The translations under genes were made by a program, and so were the position numbers. Of a DNA stretch of 22,337 bases, positions 1-9,159 are shown one piece after another. The notes beneath the pieces were generated by a model. It saw only the letters and a list, made by a program, of their open reading frames with translations, searched no databases and was not told where the DNA came from. Source of the DNA: an uncultured Anaerococcus sp. (GTDB lineage: Bacteria > Bacillota > Clostridia > Tissierellales > Peptoniphilaceae); NCBI GenBank assembly GCA_943913325.1, contig CALTXP010000021.1, positions 1-22,337 on the forward strand. Reading direction: 5' to 3'. The first letter of the stretch is position 1. The number at the start of each line of letters is the position of its first letter.

Positions 1-35
1 AGTATCATATTATATCTATGAATATCTCAAATTAA

Positions 36-1289
36 TCAAATAGCTTTTATTACTAAAACAACCGTCTCCACATGCATAGTCTGAGGAAACATATCTACTG
101 CTTTTATTTTTTCTAATTTATATCCCCTATCCATAAACCTTTTAATATCACGTGCCAGAGTTTGTGGATTGCATGATATGTATACTATTTTTGCTATATC
201 TGATTTTGCTATAGTCTTTATTAGAGCCTTGTCTAAGCCTGCTCTTGGAGGATCTACAGTTATTGCATCTATTTTTTCCTTTTTAATAAAGTTACTATCT
301 ATGAACTTGGCATTTTTTGCTATGAATTTATAATCTCTAAGTCCATTTCTTTTTGCATTTTCTTTGGCATCTTTTATTGCATTTTTATTTATTTCTATAC
401 CTACTATATGATCATCGTTTATAGACATAGAACTTGTGGCTGATCCACAGTATAAGTCTAGGAGTTTTTGCTCATCTCCTAAAAATTCTCTTGCTACCTT
501 ATATAACTTTTCTATTTGATAATCATTTACTTGGTAAAAATCGTTGGCACTTATTTTAAATGATTTATTATTTATTTTATAATCTAGGTAGCCATTTCCA
601 CTAATAACAATTAGTTGTCTAGCCTTTAAGAGATTTATAGAATATTTATGTTTGTTATATCTTTCTTTAATAAAATTAATTGACTCAGCATTAAAATTTC
701 CATGAATATTTAATAAAATATCATCTTTGCTTGATCTAATAGTAACTTCATCTATAAGTCCATCAAATTCTTTGTTTATAGACCTTGTTATATCTTGGGT
801 TTCTTTTATATTTTTAGATAAAAGCTCATTTGCTATAAGGCAATCATCTATTTTCACTTTATTTTTTGAATAGTTTTCTAAGTAATTCAGCCCACCATCT
901 TTATCTACTTGTAAACGTATTTTATTTCTGTATCTTAGCTCTGGACTTTCTAAAATCTCTAAATCTGATAGCTCTATTCTTGTTGATTTTTTTATTGCAT
1001 TTATTATTAGATTCTTTTTTAATTCTAATTGTATTTTGTAATTGATGTCCATTATAGAACAACCTCCACATTCATAAAAATATGGACATGGAGGTTTTCT
1101 TTGATAATTACTTTTTAATTTTGTATTTATTTTTCTAGCTTCTAAGAAGTTTTTCTTTTCTGCTATAATTTCGGCATCTAAGGTTTCACCAAAAACTGCA
1201 TTTTCTACAAATACAGTTTTTCCTTTAGTACGAGCTACTCCTCTGCCATCTTGTAGGACATCAATTATCTTGATATCTCTTAAAATCAT
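36..1289 (-). CDS. rlmD: 23S rRNA (uracil-5-)-methyltransferase, RlmD/RumA family
   Basis: The 417-residue protein should use S-adenosylmethionine to methylate a 23S rRNA uridine at C5 (U1939 and/or U747 in the family; the Firmicute RlmCD form does both). An N-terminal TRAM-like region (about 1-58) is followed by iron-sulfur cysteines C68-x5-C74-x2-C77 and a fourth at C150. The C-terminal methyltransferase domain shows FYQVN (251-255), DLYCGS (278-283), VDPPRAGLD (345-353) and the nucleophile C373 in SCNPQTLARD, with E408 near the end as the likely general base. Motif I is atypical: GSATSS replaces the usual glycine-rich GxGTxx and the loop looks about two residues short. The ATG overlaps the pyk stop in TAATG, and the nearest Shine-Dalgarno-like sequence is about 16 bases upstream, so translation is probably coupled to pyk. 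Family assignment is firm; the exact target uridine is not. Confidence 0.88.
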   Translation of the reverse strand: MILRDIKIIDVLQDGRGVARTKGKTVFVENAVFGETLDAEIIAEKKNFLEARKINTKLKSNYQRKPPCPYFYECGGCSIMDINYKIQLELKKNLIINAIKKSTRIELSDLEILESPELRYRNKIRLQVDKDGGLNYLENYSKNKVKIDDCLIANELLSKNIKETQDITRSINKEFDGLIDEVTIRSSKDDILLNIHGNFNAESINFIKERYNKHKYSINLLKARQLIVISGNGYLDYKINNKSFKISANDFYQVNDYQIEKLYKVAREFLGDEQKLLDLYCGSATSSMSINDDHIVGIEINKNAIKDAKENAKRNGLRDYKFIAKNAKFIDSNFIKKEKIDAITVDPPRAGLDKALIKTIAKSDIAKIVYISCNPQTLARDIKRFMDRGYKLEKIKAVDMFPQTMHVETVVLVIKAI

Positions 1290-3067
1290 TAGATTACTTT
1301 TGATTCTCCCTTATAGATTACTCCACCTATTGGATCTACAGTAATAGTATCTCCATCTTTTACAAGATTTCTGATATTGAATGCTCCTACTACTGCTGGT
1401 AAGCTAAAGTGAACTGCTGCTATGGCTGTATGGCTTGTTAATCCACCTTCTTCTGTTACTATAGCACTTGATTTTTGGATATATTCTGTAATGTCAGCAT
1501 CAGTAAATTTAGCGACAATGATATCTCCATCTTCAAATTTTTCTTCTAGTTCCTTTTTAGTTGATGCAAGGCAAACTTTACCAGAAACTGATTTAGTTCC
1601 TATTCCTGTACCAGATGTGATAATATCACCTATTGTATGAACTTTGATAAGATTTGAAGTGCCAGATATACCTAATGGAATTCCTGCAGTTACAATTGTA
1701 ATATCTCCTTCTGCTACAAATCCTTCGTTAATAGCTCCAAAAATAGCGCGTTCGATAAGTTCATCTGTTTCTTGTGCTTCTTGGATAACTATTGGATATA
1801 CTCCCCAAACTACAGAAAGTTGACGAGCTACTCTATCTGTTGTAGTAGCAGCTACTGTATTTGTTTGAGGTTTAAATTTAGAAATAATTCTTGATGTATT
1901 ACCACTTGATGTGCAAGAGATGATTGCTTTAGCATCTAATTCTTTTGCAATATCACAAGTATTTCTAGCAATAGCATTTGTAGTTGTATTTGATGCAGAA
2001 ATATCTGTTTCATAGATATTTTCTATAAAGTCATCTGATAATTCTGTCGTAATACAAATGTCTCTCATTGTTTTTACTGCTTCTACTGGATATTTACCAC
2101 CTGCTGTTTCACCAGAAAGCATTACACAATCTGTACCATCTATGATAGCATTAGCAACATCTGTACTCTCAGCTCTTGTTGGTCTTGGATTTCTAATCAT
2201 AGAGTCAAGCATTTGTGTTGCTGTTATTACTGGTTTAGCAGCAAGATTTGCTTTTCTAATCATTTCTTTTTGAACTATTGGTATAAGTTCTGTTCTGATT
2301 TCTACACCAAGATCTCCACGAGCCACCATAATACCATCAGAAGCTTCTATAATCTCTTCGAGATTATCAACACCTTCTTGACTTTCTATCTTAGAAATAA
2401 TTTTGATGTGCTCACCACCATTGTCTTCAAGTATACGTCTAATTTCATAAACATCTTCTTTCTTACGAACAAATGATGCAGCTATTAAGTCAATGTCATT
2501 TTCTATACCAAATTTAATATCATCAATATCTTTTGGAGTTATAGCAGGTAAGTTTGTCTTAGATCCTGGTAAATTTACACCTTTATGGTCTGAAAGTACA
2601 CCATTATTAAGTACTCTACAAATAACATCTGTTCCATCTTTGATTTCTGTTACTTCTAGTTGTACTAGACCATCGTCTATATAAATATTTGATCCTACTT
2701 CTACATCATCTGGAAGTCCTTCATATGATACAGAAACTATGTCTTGTGTGCCTTCTACATCACGAGTTGTAAGAGTAAATACATCATCTGGTTTAAGATA
2801 TATTTCATCTACATTAAAATTACCTGTTCTAATTTCTGGACCTTTAGTATCAAGCATTATAGCGATTGGCTTATTTAATTTTCTTCTGATCTTTCTGATG
2901 TTTTTAATTTTTGCTAAATGCTCTTCATGACTACCATGAGAAAAGTTAAGCCTTGCTACATTCATACCATTTTCTATTAACTGTTCTAGAATTTCTATTG
3001 ATTCAGAAGATGGTCCTATAGTACAAACTATTTTTGTCTTTTTTAAAATTTCTGGTGTTTTATTCAT
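1289..3067 (-). CDS. pyk: Pyruvate kinase with C-terminal PEP-utiliser domain
   Basis: This enzyme makes pyruvate and ATP from phosphoenolpyruvate and ADP, the last step of glycolysis, in the cytoplasm. The 592 residues hold the barrel with DTKGPEIRTG (73-82), the signature around K226 and E228 (ISKIESQEG), the metal-binding stretch ARGDLGVEI (249-257) and TATQMLDSM (282-290). Glu78 in GPEIR is the residue type found in potassium-dependent pyruvate kinases, so K+ activation is predicted. Residues about 495-592 form the extra PEP-utiliser-like domain typical of Bacillus-type enzymes, with GGLTSH keeping its histidine (H546). The ATG has a good ribosome binding site (AAAGGAG) and lies 12 bases after pfkA, so two irreversible glycolytic steps are co-transcribed. 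The stop overlaps the rlmD start. Confidence 0.97.
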   Translation of the reverse strand: MNKTPEILKKTKIVCTIGPSSESIEILEQLIENGMNVARLNFSHGSHEEHLAKIKNIRKIRRKLNKPIAIMLDTKGPEIRTGNFNVDEIYLKPDDVFTLTTRDVEGTQDIVSVSYEGLPDDVEVGSNIYIDDGLVQLEVTEIKDGTDVICRVLNNGVLSDHKGVNLPGSKTNLPAITPKDIDDIKFGIENDIDLIAASFVRKKEDVYEIRRILEDNGGEHIKIISKIESQEGVDNLEEIIEASDGIMVARGDLGVEIRTELIPIVQKEMIRKANLAAKPVITATQMLDSMIRNPRPTRAESTDVANAIIDGTDCVMLSGETAGGKYPVEAVKTMRDICITTELSDDFIENIYETDISASNTTTNAIARNTCDIAKELDAKAIISCTSSGNTSRIISKFKPQTNTVAATTTDRVARQLSVVWGVYPIVIQEAQETDELIERAIFGAINEGFVAEGDITIVTAGIPLGISGTSNLIKVHTIGDIITSGTGIGTKSVSGKVCLASTKKELEEKFEDGDIIVAKFTDADITEYIQKSSAIVTEEGGLTSHTAIAAVHFSLPAVVGAFNIRNLVKDGDTITVDPIGGVIYKGESKVI

Positions 3068-3079
3068 TATTGACTCCTT

Positions 3080-4039
3080 TTATTTAGATAAGTTATTAGC
3101 TAATTCATATAAGTTTTCATCAAATTGTGACTTTTTACCAACTGCTTGATCTATATCTACTTCTATCAGTTTACCGTCTACATAACCTATAGCAAGACCA
3201 GTTTTTTCTTCAAGAAGTAAATCAACTGCACGAGAACCCATTGTAGAACCTAAGAGTCTATCAACGGATGAAGGTGTTCCCCCTCTTTGAACATGGCCTA
3301 ATATTGTAACTTTAGTTTCTATTCCAGTTCTTTCTTCAAGTTCACGGGCTATGGAATATGGGTCTCCTACACCTTCAGCAAGTGTAATTAAGTGATGCAG
3401 CTTTCCTCTCTTTCTTCCATGTTCCATTTTTTCTACGATATCATCTATAGAAAATTCATGTTCTGGAACTATAATAGATTCTGCTCCTCCTGCAAGACCA
3501 GAGTATAATCCTAGATCTCCACAATTTCTACCCATAACTTCTATTACAACAGCACGCCCATGAGAGCTAGATGTATCGCGAAGTTTACCTATGGCATCTA
3601 TGACAGTTTCAATTGCTGTGAAAAATCCAATGGTATAGTCCGTATATCCCATATCATTATCAATGGTGCCTGGTATACCTATAGTCTTAATGCCTAAATC
3701 TGATAAGGCCTTAGCTCCTTTAAAAGATCCATCTCCGCCAATCACTATAAGTCCTTCTATACCATAATCCGAAAGTATTTGTGCTCCTCTTTCTTGACCC
3801 TCCTTATTTTTAAAATCTGTACTCCTCGCAGTGCCTAAGATAGTACCTCCTTTATGTATAATATCTGCAACTGATGATACATTCATTTCGTATATATCAC
3901 CTTTCATAAGGCCATCATATCCATTTCTAATACCCTTTATCCTCATGCCATTATTAAGAGCTGTTCTAACAGCAGCTCTTATGGCTGAGTTCATACCAGG
4001 GGCATCGCCACCGCTTGTTAAAATACCTATAGTATTCAT
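3080..4039 (-). CDS. pfkA: ATP-dependent 6-phosphofructokinase
   Basis: This enzyme phosphorylates fructose 6-phosphate to fructose 1,6-bisphosphate, the committed step of glycolysis. At 319 residues it matches the usual bacterial length, and its numbering runs almost in step with the E. coli enzyme. The nucleotide-binding start GILTSGGDAPGMN (5-17), GGDGS (101-105) and PGTIDND (123-129, catalytic Asp127) are all intact. Gly104, rather than Asp, marks the ATP-using and not the pyrophosphate-using class. MGRNCGDLG (169-177) and GHVQRGGTPS (248-257) are also present. The ribosome binding site TAGGAG shares its TAG with the dnaE stop codon, so expression is tightly linked to dnaE upstream and pyk downstream. 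The dnaE-pfkA-pyk order is common in Firmicutes. Confidence 0.97.
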   Translation of the reverse strand: MNTIGILTSGGDAPGMNSAIRAAVRTALNNGMRIKGIRNGYDGLMKGDIYEMNVSSVADIIHKGGTILGTARSTDFKNKEGQERGAQILSDYGIEGLIVIGGDGSFKGAKALSDLGIKTIGIPGTIDNDMGYTDYTIGFFTAIETVIDAIGKLRDTSSSHGRAVVIEVMGRNCGDLGLYSGLAGGAESIIVPEHEFSIDDIVEKMEHGRKRGKLHHLITLAEGVGDPYSIARELEERTGIETKVTILGHVQRGGTPSSVDRLLGSTMGSRAVDLLLEEKTGLAIGYVDGKLIEVDIDQAVGKKSQFDENLYELANNLSK

Positions 4040-4047
4040 ATAAACTC

Positions 4048-7000
4048 CTAACTGAACTTAATATTTTCTTTTCCTAAAAAGTTTTCTAATATATTCAAAG
4101 ATTCATCATTCATATCAAACCGTAATTTTTCATCAAGTTTTACTGATTTATGCTTATCTTCAAAATATATTATAACAGGTGTCTTTCCAACATGACCTGA
4201 TAAAACCTTCCTTAATTCATTATACCTATTATAAGAAGTTTTTATATACAAGGTTTTAATATTTAACTTATCTACATCGATAAATTCTTGAGATAATAAT
4301 TTAACATCTGTATCATCCACTTGTAATTTACCCTTAATTAGCACAACATTATCATTTTCTATTAAATTTCTGTATTTTTTATAAGTTTCTGGAAATATGA
4401 CAACTTCTATAGAACCATATAAGTCTTCAATATTTGCAAAAGCCATAAGACTTCGCTTTTTTGTCATAATCTCTGACTTAGCAGTAATAATCCCTGCCAT
4501 AGTGACAAATTTATTATCTAAGCCTTGTATTTGTTGGCCCATCATCTCATCTTTATAATTTGTTTTAAAATTTACTATATTTTTTAATTTACTACTTATA
4601 TCACTTAGGGGATGGTCGGATATATAAAATCCCAAAACTTCTTTTTCTAAGGAAAGCTTAATTTTCTTAGGGTATTCATTTATTTCTGGTAAGTTTATAT
4701 CATCATTTGATTTCTCTTCTTTGCTAGTCATATCTAACAAATTCATTTGCCCTTTTACATTTATCTTTTGACCTTCATGAATATTTATCATGGCTTTTTC
4801 ATAAACTGCCATAAGCCTAGATCTAGGATATCCCATGCTATCAAAGGCACCTGACTTGATTAAAGATTCTAGTCCCTTTTTATTTAATGCTTTACTATCA
4901 TATTCCTCAATTCTTTCTAGAAAGTCTTTAAAATTTTTAAATTTGCCATTTGCTTTACGGCTTGCTTCTATAGCAGAAATAAAGTTTATACCTAGATTTT
5001 TAATGCCAGAAAGTCCGAATATGATTTTTCCATCTTTGGCAAAAAATTTTTTATATGATAGGTTAACATCTGGTGCAATTACCTCTATGCCCATATTCTT
5101 AGTCTCATTCACATATAAGTAAAGTTTTGAGGCACTATCCATAACTGAAGATATAAGGTTGGCCATATACTCTTCTGGATAATAATATTTTAGATATGCG
5201 GTTTGAACTGCAACAAGTGAGTAGGCAGCTGAATGAGACTTATTAAAGGCGTATTTAGCAAAGGAAATCATCTCATCATAGATTTTATTAGCAACACCTT
5301 CACTTACACCATTTCTTATACAACCTGGTATAAGTATATCTCCACTTTCATCCAATTTTCCATTAACAAAAATCTCTCTATTAGCTTCCATGACATCCAT
5401 TTTTTTCTTACTCATAGCACGTCTTAGATTATCAGCTTGTCCTAAAGAGAATCCAGCTAATTTTTGTACTATTTGCATTACCTGTTCTTGATATACTATT
5501 ATTCCGTAAGTAACACCTAGGATTGATTTGAGTTTTTCATCTAGATACCGAACATCTTCAGGATGATTCTTATTATGAATATAGGTTGGTATCTCATCCA
5601 TAGGACCCGGTCTAAATAGAGAGTTAGCAGCGACTAAGTCATCAAAAACTGTAGGCTTTAGATTTTTTAAAAAATTTCTCATACCTGCTGATTCAAATTG
5701 AAAGAGTCCTATAGTCTTTGCTTTATTAAATTGTTTTATTATATTAGGATCATTCTCGTCTATATTCTCAATATCAATATCTACTCCACGGTTTATTTTT
5801 ACATCTTTTATGGTATCTTTTATAACTGTTAGATTTCGAAGTCCTAGAAAGTCCATTTTTAAAAGACCTAGTTCTTCTATTTCAGTCATATTAAATTGAG
5901 TTACAAGCTGATCATTGGATATTGCTAAGGGAACTATATCAGTCAAAACTTCCTTGCTCATAACAACACCAGCTGCATGTATTGAAGTATGTCTGGGTAG
6001 TGCTTCTAATTTTCTCGCTGTATCTATAAGTCTTTTGCTCTCTACATCTTTCTCATAAGCTTCCTTAAACTTAGGGGACTCTTCTAATGCACGATCTAAG
6101 GTCATATTAATGACTGCTGGTATAAGTTTTGCTATTTTATCTACCTTAGCATATGAAATATCAAGAACACGTCCTACATCACGTATAGCATTCCTAGCTT
6201 GCATCCTACCAAAGGTAACTATTTGTGATACATGATCTCTTCCATAAAGTTCATTTACATATTCTACAACCTCATCACGCCTAACATAGTCAAAATCTAT
6301 ATCAATATCCGGCATTGACACCCTTTCAGGATTTAAGAATCTTTCAAAGATGAGATTATACTTTAAGGGATCTATTTGAGTTATATCCAAAGCATAGGAA
6401 ACTAGTGATCCTGCTGCAGATCCACGGCCGGGTCCTACTGCTATATCATTATGCTTTGCAAATCTTACAAAGTCCCAAACTATAAGAAAGTAATCAACAT
6501 AACCCATGTTGCTTATTACACTGATTTCTCTGTCAGCCCTTTTCTTGATCGTTTCCGTAACTTGATCATATTTTTTCTTTAGTCCATTATTGACTAATTG
6601 AGTTAGATAGTCTAGATTAGAGACTCCTTCTGGAAGTTTAGAGAAATATGGCAAGTGAGGTTGATGAAATTCTATCTCTACATTGCACATTTTTGAAATT
6701 TTACTAGTATTTTCTAAAGCTTCTTTATAGTCTTTGAATATAGCATACATTTCATCTGATGATTTTAGATAAAATTCATCACATGGCATCTTCATCCTGT
6801 CCTCGTCTTTGATCAAAGTACCTGTTTGTATACATAATAGTACATCTTGATAATAACTATCTTCCCTATCTATATAGTGGACATCATTAGTTGCTACTAA
6901 ATCAATATCTAAATCTTCATGTATCTTTACCAAGACTTCATTGACCTTTTTTTGATCATTAAGTCCATGGTTTTGTAGTTCTAGATAATAATTTTCTTTG

Positions 7001-7500
7001 CCGAAAATCTCTTTATATCTCCTTGCTGTATCATAGGCAGCTTCTATATCTCCCTCAAGAATCCTTTGGCTTACTTCACCACTTAAGCAGGCACTTAATG
7101 CTATGATATCTTTGCTATAATTTTTTATAAAGTCTAGACTAACTCTAGGTTTATAGTAATATCCGTTGACATAGGCTTCCGAAACTATTTTAATGAGATT
7201 TTGGTATCCATTATTATTTTTTGCTAATAAAATCAAATGATAGTAACGCTTATTTGTCGTATTTTTAATCAAGTGATCCTTCTCAGATACATAAACTTCG
7301 CATCCTATAATAGGCTTAATCCCAAGTTCCTTAGCCTTTTTATAAAACTCTATGACTCCATACATTTGCCCATGATCTGTTATGGCAAGACTGTCCATAC
7401 CAAAACTTTTGGCCTTATCTAAAAGTTCATCTATTCTGGAGAATCCATCTAGTAGAGAATATTCTGTATGTACATGTAAATGAGTAAACTTATTTTCCAT
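4048..7500 (-). CDS. dnaE: DNA polymerase III alpha subunit, DnaE type
   Basis: This is a replicative C-family DNA polymerase; in Firmicutes DnaE usually extends primers before handing over to PolC. The 1150 residues follow the DnaE plan. The N-terminal PHP domain has HLHVHTEYSLLDG (7-19), TDHG (41-44), E68 and NDVHY (205-209), so its metal-site residues look intact. The polymerase core has GPGRGSAAGS (356-365), the aspartates of PDIDIDF (D398, D400) and D550 in KMDFLGLR, matching the three catalytic aspartates of E. coli DnaE. A C-terminal OB-fold lies at about 997-1078. There is no inserted proofreading exonuclease, so it is not PolC. The start has GAGGAG at good spacing and follows whiA by 26 bases. 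No zinc-binding or intein insertion was noticed. Confidence 0.97.
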   Translation of the reverse strand: MENKFTHLHVHTEYSLLDGFSRIDELLDKAKSFGMDSLAITDHGQMYGVIEFYKKAKELGIKPIIGCEVYVSEKDHLIKNTTNKRYYHLILLAKNNNGYQNLIKIVSEAYVNGYYYKPRVSLDFIKNYSKDIIALSACLSGEVSQRILEGDIEAAYDTARRYKEIFGKENYYLELQNHGLNDQKKVNEVLVKIHEDLDIDLVATNDVHYIDREDSYYQDVLLCIQTGTLIKDEDRMKMPCDEFYLKSSDEMYAIFKDYKEALENTSKISKMCNVEIEFHQPHLPYFSKLPEGVSNLDYLTQLVNNGLKKKYDQVTETIKKRADREISVISNMGYVDYFLIVWDFVRFAKHNDIAVGPGRGSAAGSLVSYALDITQIDPLKYNLIFERFLNPERVSMPDIDIDFDYVRRDEVVEYVNELYGRDHVSQIVTFGRMQARNAIRDVGRVLDISYAKVDKIAKLIPAVINMTLDRALEESPKFKEAYEKDVESKRLIDTARKLEALPRHTSIHAAGVVMSKEVLTDIVPLAISNDQLVTQFNMTEIEELGLLKMDFLGLRNLTVIKDTIKDVKINRGVDIDIENIDENDPNIIKQFNKAKTIGLFQFESAGMRNFLKNLKPTVFDDLVAANSLFRPGPMDEIPTYIHNKNHPEDVRYLDEKLKSILGVTYGIIVYQEQVMQIVQKLAGFSLGQADNLRRAMSKKKMDVMEANREIFVNGKLDESGDILIPGCIRNGVSEGVANKIYDEMISFAKYAFNKSHSAAYSLVAVQTAYLKYYYPEEYMANLISSVMDSASKLYLYVNETKNMGIEVIAPDVNLSYKKFFAKDGKIIFGLSGIKNLGINFISAIEASRKANGKFKNFKDFLERIEEYDSKALNKKGLESLIKSGAFDSMGYPRSRLMAVYEKAMINIHEGQKINVKGQMNLLDMTSKEEKSNDDINLPEINEYPKKIKLSLEKEVLGFYISDHPLSDISSKLKNIVNFKTNYKDEMMGQQIQGLDNKFVTMAGIITAKSEIMTKKRSLMAFANIEDLYGSIEVVIFPETYKKYRNLIENDNVVLIKGKLQVDDTDVKLLSQEFIDVDKLNIKTLYIKTSYNRYNELRKVLSGHVGKTPVIIYFEDKHKSVKLDEKLRFDMNDESLNILENFLGKENIKFS

Positions 7501-7526
7501 AATCTCTCCTCATATAAAGAATATAG

Positions 7527-8432
7527 CTAAGAATATTCTTCTGCCATTTTAATAAACTTCTGTAGTCTATAATTGACCTTAGACTTACTCATTGGTGGGT
7601 TTGCCATAGCACCTAACTCTTCAATTGACGTATAAGGATTATCAACCCTTAAATAAGCAATTTCTTTCATATCATCTGATAAACTATCAAAATAACCTTC
7701 TGATATTAGTAAGTTTATTGCATCAACTTGTTTAACAGACGCACTGACAGTCCTATCTATATTTGCCTTGTCAAAATTTGTTTGTCTATTTATATTATTT
7801 CTTATAGACTTCATAGCCCTAACATTTTCTAGCTCAAATAAAGATTTATTCGCCTCAATTATCGCTAGAAAGTCAGATATCTTATCACTATCTTTAAGAT
7901 AAACAACGTAAAAGTCTTTTTTATTGTTCACTTTTGGATTAAGTTCAAATATATCCATACATTCGCTTAACAAATCACACTGGCTAATATCTTGTGCAGA
8001 TATTTCTAGATTATAACCTCTTTGTGGATCATTAATTGAGCCTTTAAAAATAAAGGCAGCTTTCAAATATGATTTAATATCATCAAAAGCAACGTCATCT
8101 AAGTCAACATTATTGTTTATAAAAAATCTATCACTTTTATCGATAATATCCTCTGAAATACTACTTTCTTCTATAATAACTGTAAAAAGTCTATCTTTTT
8201 CTTCATTTTCTATATCCTTTATTTCAAAGATTGAAGAATAACCGTAGCACTCTTTTATTAAATTATAGATATACCTAGCTTCTGTATTAGAATAGGTTCT
8301 AAATATTATCTTATAACCGTCATTTGATATTCTAATTGAACCTATAAAAAATACTACGGACAATAATTCGGCCATAGCATTGATTGCTTGTTTCTTTAAT
8401 ACTTCTTTTTTACATCTTTTTGAAAAAGACAT
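7527..8432 (-). CDS. whiA: WhiA family DNA-binding protein
   Basis: WhiA is a DNA-binding protein of Gram-positive bacteria, a sporulation regulator in Streptomyces and linked to cell division and chromosome segregation in Bacillus. The 301 residues show the expected two parts. An N-terminal LAGLIDADG-homing-endonuclease-like fold includes AAFIFKGSINDP (125-136), followed by the conserved linker with NRQTNFDKANIDRTV (215-229). The C-terminal helix-turn-helix region spans about 235-298 and ends in SKVNYRLQK. The endonuclease catalytic acids are not expected to be functional in this family. The ribosome binding site GGGTGAT overlaps the stop of the upstream phosphatase gene (8 bases between genes read as coupled). 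WhiA normally follows yvcK; here it follows a phosphatase gene instead. Confidence 0.93.
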   Translation of the reverse strand: MSFSKRCKKEVLKKQAINAMAELLSVVFFIGSIRISNDGYKIIFRTYSNTEARYIYNLIKECYGYSSIFEIKDIENEEKDRLFTVIIEESSISEDIIDKSDRFFINNNVDLDDVAFDDIKSYLKAAFIFKGSINDPQRGYNLEISAQDISQCDLLSECMDIFELNPKVNNKKDFYVVYLKDSDKISDFLAIIEANKSLFELENVRAMKSIRNNINRQTNFDKANIDRTVSASVKQVDAINLLISEGYFDSLSDDMKEIAYLRVDNPYTSIEELGAMANPPMSKSKVNYRLQKFIKMAEEYS

Positions 8433-8441
8433 AAGATCACC

Positions 8442-9158
8442 CTAACTTAATAATTTATCTCTTACCTTATCTATAAGCTCTTGCTCAACTTTTGCATATA
8501 GCAAATATTCATCAAAACTCTTATACTTACGTTCTATGTATTCATAGGCTTCTTTCATATAATAAGGACTTGTTATCCTAAATACTGAATAAGGCTCATT
8601 CTCATCATATCTTTCTATGTAACCAAGGTAAGCTGAGGAAACTTCATAATCAGCTATTATATCGGCTCTAGCAACATTTGCTATACCCATCAATATCATC
8701 GATATAATCCCTGTCCTATCCTTACCTTCTTGACAATGAAAAAGTGTAATACCATCAGTATTAGCAAATACATTCATTATTTGTCTAATTTTAGGAAAAT
8801 TATCAATCAAATTCCTATATGTAGAGCCTACAGAAACTTCTTTATCCATAATCTGTCTAATTTGCTCTTTAGTAAATTCTTCATTTGGAGCTAGAGAAAT
8901 ATGATTGAAATTGAAATTTTCTTCTATATTTTTATGACTTTCACTATTAAAGGGAATTTCTCCTTCACGCCTTAAATCAATTATAGACTCAACTCCATAA
9001 TCCTTTAAAATTTTAATCTCTTCTAAGCTGATATCATCAAGAGTTGCTGTTCTTAAAAATTTGCCCCATTTGATGACTTTCCCATCTAATGTCGGTACAC
9101 CACCAAGTTCTCTGGCATTTTTAACATTTTCCAAAGGTAGTCTTTTGTAATACTGCAT
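8442..9158 (-). CDS. Tyrosine-phosphatase-family protein (DSP/PTP, HCx5R)
   Basis: The 238-residue protein belongs to the bacterial tyrosine/dual-specificity phosphatase family (Pfam Y_phosphatase3-like, recognised by motifs). NARELGG (14-20) and IIDLRREGEI (59-68) resemble the family's N-terminal motifs. The catalytic P-loop HCQEGKDRTG (141-150) gives the nucleophile C142 and the phosphate-binding R148. The Lys-Asp before the Arg is seen in family members such as Mycobacterium PtpB and Listeria LipA, which can also act on phosphoinositides or phosphoserine, so the substrate is open. No signal peptide or membrane segment is visible, so it is probably cytoplasmic. It lies one base after rapZ and before whiA, the slot usually held by yvcK. 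The start follows an AAGGAT/GGTGA sequence at the end of rapZ. Confidence 0.85.
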   Translation of the reverse strand: MQYYKRLPLENVKNARELGGVPTLDGKVIKWGKFLRTATLDDISLEEIKILKDYGVESIIDLRREGEIPFNSESHKNIEENFNFNHISLAPNEEFTKEQIRQIMDKEVSVGSTYRNLIDNFPKIRQIMNVFANTDGITLFHCQEGKDRTGIISMILMGIANVARADIIADYEVSSAYLGYIERYDENEPYSVFRITSPYYMKEAYEYIERKYKSFDEYLLYAKVEQELIDKVRDKLLS

Positions 9159-9159
9159 T

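Noticed and set aside
3080..4039. Pyrophosphate-dependent phosphofructokinase
   Set aside because: GGDGS with Gly104 is the ATP-type motif; the PPi type has Asp at that place.
4835..5122. A 95-codon open frame on the plus strand opposite dnaE
   Set aside because: Antisense to conserved polymerase coding sequence with no family resemblance.
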